Of a stretch of 64,000 nt of DNA, positions 59,472 through 64,000 are shown in pieces. The notes beneath the pieces are model-generated. The model did not search any database. It had not been told where the DNA came from and saw only the letters and a program-made list of their open reading frames with translations. Location of the stretch: NCBI GenBank assembly GCA_028554755.1, contig JAPTOF010000007.1, forward strand, positions 1,458,001-1,522,000. The letters run 5' to 3'. This stretch comes from Cordia subcordata (taxonomy: Eukaryota > Streptophyta > Magnoliopsida > Boraginales > Cordiaceae). How positions within the stretch are numbered: position 1 is the first letter of the stretch; every line of letters starts with the position of its first letter. A program made the position numbers and the translations under genes.

Positions 59472-60626
59472 TTAACTAATAAAAAAATTATGTAAAATCA
59501 TAAGTGCTAAGCTAATAGATAAATGGAGCCTTGTGGTTGCGATGCTTAAACTGCTATTCTCATTCATAGACGTGGGGTCTGCTGTTGATCCTTCTGGAGC
59601 CAAATCACCTATGGAAGAGAAATGAGAAATTATCTGCTAAAATAATTTCTAAAGAGAATAGTAGAATGAAAAATCAAGAAATTATGAAATAGTAAATAAG
59701 AAAAATAAATATATATTAGCTAAAATAGTAAGTACTGTTGAAGCATACTATATTGGAATCTGTCTAATTTCTTTTTTTTTTTAAATTTTGCTCTCCACTT
59801 ATTATGCAAAACAAATAAATAAATATAACAAATCTCTGCCTACAAACTCAAATTTTTAAATAAGATGATAGACTTAAAAATAAATCACACCTATGGTCTG
59901 CATGTGAGGAGGGTATTAAACACACTAAATAAATTCCTTCTTATAAGTTTAAAATTTTAAATTAGTTAATAACTTATCACTACTTTAGAGGAAAAAATAT
60001 GGAGTGCTGTTGGAGTTGACCATACTTTCCTATGTACACAAGCTCAAACAATGCTTCCTCAAAATTCATACAACCAGAAACTCATGTTACACAAAATCAT
60101 ATTATATTTATCAAAAAATATATATATAAATTTTAGAGGTATTGATACCCACTACAAAAAATAAAAATAAAAAAATCCATTTTAAAATAAATTTGAGATG
60201 GAATTTAAGACAAAAATTTTTTCTGTTCCAAAAATCCTCATCTCAAAATTTGAAGCGAAAAATTTTTTGTCTCAAATTTCCGTTTCAAATGTGTATTAAT
60301 TTATTAGAAAATTTTATCCAAATTTTCTGTCTCAAATCCATCTTAATTCGAGACAAAAAATTTCAGTCTCAAACATTCCTTCTTAAGTCCATCAATTTCC
60401 AGTAGTGTCACTCTAATACATATTTCATATAAGTCAGTAATCAAATATGTGTATTATTTGGACCAGCATCGAGTTATAGTGACTACTTGTGTGCTCATAG
60501 AAGCATATAGTATTCCACTGCTGACCATAATATTGTGTTGGTGTCACATTTAATTAGATGACTTGGAAGATAGACAATTTTCACGTGATCATTTTGATTC
60601 ATATTATGTGAAAGTGCCACAAAAGG

Positions 60627-60663
<37 letters not shown>

Positions 60664-62511
60664 AAGAGTAATGTTAGTTTTAAATGTTACTTTAATAAGA
60701 TTAAGATAATCCATGGTTTAATAATAATATTTAAATGAATAAATTGTATTGAATTTCTCTATAGTTTATGATAAGTGCGTATTACTCCCTGTAGTTTCGA
60801 AATAGGCACGAGACCCTTTGTAGTCTTAAAATGTGTAGCACACAAGCCCAAAAAATAGACACGAGACCTTCCCGTCAACCTCAAATGCAGCACATATACT
60901 CCCTAAAATGGGCATCCGTGCATATTCTGAAACTATGAGGAGATAACTTGCACTTATGATAAACAATAAGGAGTTTCGGTGCAATTTATCCATATTTAAA
61001 AAACATATATATACATACATATATATATATATATATATCTTTTCTAAAATTAAAATTTAGAGTGGGTAAGAGTTACAAAACGAGTCAAGATTATTGGCTC
61101 TTATATGTTCTTTTTACTTAAGAGGAAAATATCAAGAATGGGAGAATTTACCAGGGAATCCTGTGGGTGAGAAGGATCCATTATCACTGGCCCTTGGAGC
61201 ACCAACCGGGATGCCAATAGCTGCAAACAAGAACGCAGATAAATTAGCATGACTAGAAGGATATTTAAAGGTTCATTTGGATCGACTTTTTCAAAACTTT
61301 TTTTTATATTTTTGGGAAAAAAATTACTTTCTTGAAAAGTTTTAAATTTTTAGTTTCTAAAATAGTAACTAGAAAAAGAGTCTTTATTAAAGTAGAATAT
61401 TACTTTCTTTAAAAATGAAAATGTTTGTTTATTTACTCAAACTATCTTACTTATAAACTGATAAAAAGAACGATAGTTTGAGTTTTTCTAATAATGCATC
61501 TTAGTTTTCGTGAGTGGTCATGATAGTGTCTCTCCATTAATTCTTAAACATGACAATGTCTGAAAATACAGTACCACTCTCCACCATTTGCGGCCATAAA
61601 TGCTATTGATTAGATTCAATCATAAGACACATACAAAAAGATCAAATTGATTCATTGGTTTTCCAATGTTCAAATGATGCTTGACTTTAGCTGGGCATTA
61701 TGACATCTCACATGTCTATGTTGGCTGTTAAAGAGATCATAATGCACTTATAAAAAGATGTCAATTGAAAAGTTTCGTGATTATCGTATTAATACGTCCC
61801 TTTGCGTACTGATGTGATTTTTTTGAAAACTTGTACGTGCACAATTTTATTTTATTTTATTTTTAATTGGTGACTTGGGATCAATACTATGATAAATTTA
61901 CCGTCTTATTTAACAAAATAATTTTCTTTTTCTTATGGCCTACCCCAATCTAACTCCTTATTTCCATAAGATTTGAACACAAGACCTACTCTTGACCAAA
62001 GTAAACTCGTTACTTGAGCTATTCTCTCGTTCCCATCTAATAATTTAACTTCAAAAAGAAAATATTAATATATTTATTTATTATATTAATAATCACGTCG
62101 CCTAGTCCAGGATTGGGGGGGGGGGGGGGGGAATGAACCTGCACACATGCTAACAGGTGGAGTAGTAACACTGCAGACAGAAGGGAGCTTGAGAGCCTTG
62201 TCTAGATCAATTTCAACCGCAAACTTTCCAGGGCCTCCAAGCAGCTGGCACAAGCAAATGGGGTTGGTGTCCACCAATGCTGCTAGCTCTGGGCAGCACC
62301 CTTTGTCTGGATTGGTCAGGTTGCTTCCAGCCTCCACAAAGGTTAAGCAATCTGACATGTTCACCAACAATGACAAGCAATCCGGTGACGGCGCCGGGGC
62401 CGCCGTCGGCCCCGGACCGTCTGGCGCTGGTGGCGTCTCGGCTTTCGTGCCTGAGAGAGCCATCATCACCATAACCACAACAATTAGCATGCCTGCTTTG
62501 TTGCTGGCCAT
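59472..62511 (-). CDS. GPI-anchored non-specific lipid-transfer protein (LTPG)
   Basis: Secreted to the plasma membrane outer face and apoplast. The family helps export or bind cuticular and suberin lipids. Exons: 62511-62139, 61220-61152 and 59608-59472, with GT-AG borders in phase, giving 192 residues. Signal peptide about 1-24 (GMLIVVVMVMMALSGTKA). A Pro/Ala-rich spacer follows. The eight-cysteine motif has Cys 45, 55, 72, 73, 86, 88, 113 and 123 (C-X9-C-X16-CC-X12-CXC-X24-C-X9-C). Then a Ser/Pro/Gly linker (IGIPVGAPRASDNGSFSPTG) and a hydrophobic C-terminal tail (LHLSISLALMIL) expected of a GPI signal. The C-terminal exon was found by splice signals and exact 45-codon frame to the stop, so it is somewhat less certain. 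Reading through the first donor would give a shorter, wrong tail. Confidence 0.88.
60151..60409. mobile_element. CACTA-like MITE in LTPG intron 2
   Basis: The left end CACTACAAAAAATAAAAATA and inverted right end CACTACTGGAAATTGATGGA share CACTAC. The interior has repeated inverted CTCAAATTT/AAATTTGAG and GAGACAAAAAATTT blocks. The 3-bp flanks do not match, so a target duplication is not shown. Confidence 0.6.
60628..60666. repeat. (TA)n(GA)n compound microsatellite
   Basis: TATATATATA followed by GAGAGAGAGAGA in LTPG intron 2. A similar junction is at 44830. Confidence 0.95.
61935..62040 (-). repeat. Possible tRNA-derived SINE, reverse
   Basis: Minus strand: GAGAATAGCTCAAGTAACGA (A-box-like), then about 30 bases later GTGTTCAAATC (B-box-like). 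Lies in LTPG intron 1 close to exon 1. Related to the 56018 copy. Confidence 0.4.
62115..62131. repeat. 17-base G homopolymer beside the LTPG exon 1 donor
   Basis: Uninterrupted G run (C run in the transcript) starting 6 bases inside intron 1. Length may be unstable or mis-assembled. Confidence 0.9.
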
Positions 62512-64000
62512 GACTGTAATGTGGCTTTGGGCTTTTAGTGGTTTAGAGAGGTATGGTTTGTGGCCAAGGAATGAAGAAAGGTATGTACAGAGAGGCTTCG
62601 AGTGGGGAAAGGTGTTATTAACTTTTTGGCAGCCCCAAACTTAAATTTTGGCTTCAGCTAATACCAAACCATGTGTTTTAGGATCTGTTTGAATTGTTTT
62701 ATTTCCTTTTTTTTTTTATGAAAAAAGTATTTTTTTTTTTTGTTTAAGAAGTACATGTTTTTTGTAATTACTATTTGGATTGAAATTCCTATTTAAAAAA
62801 ACCTAAAACTCTAAGAAAAGAGTTCAATTTTAATTTTTTTCCATAAATAAAATATTTTAAGTTCTCAAGAAGTACTTTTTAAAAAATATATATAATTCTT
62901 TTTTAAAAAAATAAGTCAATCCAAATGAACTCTAGCTGGGCATACACGTATGATATATGCTTCTGTATCTGCAGGCAATTAAGCTTAACGGCAACCAGTT
63001 AAAAGTTCTTAATTTCCATGGACGAATAGATAACTAATATTTTCGTAAACGAGAAAGGGTCTTGTTGTAATATTATAATAAATATAAGTGGTCTTTAATT
63101 ATTTTGAATTACTTAAAGATTAGTACGTGTAAGGTCTAGCCTGTATTTTAATAATATTTAAAGAATATGGGAACATTTATTATATTTGTTGTTGTTTTTT
63201 TTTTTAGTTCTACCTTATTTGTATTTCTGTATTAATTATATATTGTTATATCTTATAATTTCTGAGTCTTACAAATAGATGCTTAGCCTTTTGTAATAGG
63301 TGTGAAGGAGAGATGAAAATATGAGACAAATAGCAGAGAGCGTAGAGCTAGAGCGACAATAGGTATGAGGGATGGATAGAGACGTGCTAGAGCGATAATA
63401 GGTGTGAGGGAGAGATAGAGACGTAAGGCAGGTAGCAACGAACGTTTAGAGCTAGAGCGAGAGTACATCTTATATTCATTATCGATATTGTCTTAATAAA
63501 ATTCCCCTTTTGCCCGTTGAATAGGCGTTGGCCGAACCATATAAAATAGTGTATTTAGTTTTTTGTTTATTTCATTTCAGTTTACATCGTGTTTTTTCTC
63601 CCAACGATACAAAAATTGCGTCTTAGTCGACTGGGGACAGGTCCTAGTGCTCCGGCTCTGTCAGAAGCCTCGTGCGGCCACCGCAATAGTGGGTGGCCGA
63701 TGGACGACGGCAGCCAAGTCCCGCCACCATTATGGGAAAACTGGTCGGCTCGGCTGGGCTTGTGTGCCTAGAATTGTGATAACTTTCTTCGAGATGAAAC
63801 AACCTTGAGTTTCATTATGCGTAATACTGTTGTTGCTAGAGTAAAATCGAAAATAACTTATCGGACTATGAATCCTAAAGCATGTGACCTGTGGCCCACA
63901 AGAATTTTGTCCACAAGTCTCTGCAATTTTCTGGATATATACTTTGATGAGCCGGAGATGGATGGGTGTCACTCTAAACAAAGAGCTTTCATTGACGTTT
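62512..64000. other. LTPG promoter side and terminal repeat region
   Basis: The first 150 bp should hold the LTPG leader and promoter. A MITE lies at 62678-62935. From about 63060 the sequence is repeat-like: a purine-rich stretch with repeated GAGAGATxGA, TAGAGCTAGAGCGA and GATAATAGGTGTGAGGGA words (63300-63460), then text ending GTTGGCCGAACCATATAAAA that recalls the 3' end of copia LTRs, then a GC-rich block (63620-63740). No domain in the frames there. Identity is uncertain. Confidence 0.4.
62678..62935. mobile_element. MITE upstream of LTPG
   Basis: Left AGGATCTGTTTGAATTGTTT, core TTTGTAATTACTATTTGGAT, right AAGTCAATCCAAATGAACTC. Same architecture as the 11586 and 41325 elements. Confidence 0.6.

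Noticed and set aside
60142..60405. 87-codon open frame in LTPG intron 2
   Set aside because: Coincides with the repeated GAGACAAAAAATTT blocks of the CACTA-like MITE; the Lys/Phe-rich translation is a by-product.
63563..63808. 81-codon frame in the GC-rich block at the right edge
   Set aside because: No domain recognised, sits in repeat-like DNA, and no start context or exon partner; may be retroelement debris.

Overview
The window is nuclear DNA from a flowering plant, most likely a eudicot. Genes have GT-AG introns, intergenic DNA is AT-rich and full of small transposon relics, and the proteins match plant-only families (CNX1, BPM, GAMYB, GPI-anchored LTP, class II O-methyltransferase). 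The species cannot be named from the sequence alone. All exon models were built by hand from splice sites, reading frame and remembered family conservation. No transcript or database was consulted.

Layout. (1) 1-10246, minus strand: CNX1, the two-domain molybdenum-cofactor enzyme, 13 exons, with the last about 45 codons outside the window. (2) 13431-21946, plus: a BPM-type MATH-BTB adaptor of CUL3 ubiquitin ligase, four exons. (3) 24764-27501, minus: a GAMYB-type R2R3-MYB factor with a miR159 target site, plus likely 5' UTR sequence to about 29.7 kb. (4) 32161-33879, plus: a single-exon F-box/WD40 protein like Arabidopsis FBX2. (5) 34398-38947: a 4.55-kb PIF/Harbinger (Pong-like) transposon with terminal inverted repeats, a TAA target duplication, an open ORF1 and a broken transposase. 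(6) 40767-44327, minus: an apparently intact four-exon O-methyltransferase (OMT). (7) 44.3-53.8 kb: gene-poor DNA made of MITEs, AT-rich tracts and retroelement debris. (8) 53838-55970: a ruined OMT paralogue, part of which is copied in inverted orientation so that the locus forms a roughly 600-bp-arm inverted repeat. (9) 59472-62511, minus: a GPI-anchored lipid-transfer protein, three exons. (10) 62.5-64 kb: repeats and possible copia-LTR debris.

The most unusual signal is how often tandem duplication has struck introns, twice across an exon-intron junction. BPM intron 1 holds about eight decayed copies of the end of exon 1 with its 5' splice site. OMT intron 1 holds a five-unit, 265-267-bp array in which every unit carries the acceptor and first 40-odd bases of exon 2. 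Four of these OMT units could be spliced as 54-nt, frame-preserving cassette exons. CNX1 has two further intronic tandem duplications. Perfect or near-perfect 20-44-bp duplications recur across the window, one of them inside the transposase.

The genes do not form a pathway. CNX1 makes molybdenum cofactor. The BPM and F-box proteins are substrate adaptors of two different cullin ligases. GAMYB is a gibberellin/miR159-controlled regulator. The OMT and LTPG serve specialised metabolism and the cell surface. Only the OMT gene and its inverted-repeat relative, about 10 kb apart, suggest a functional link: possible small-RNA control of one by the other.
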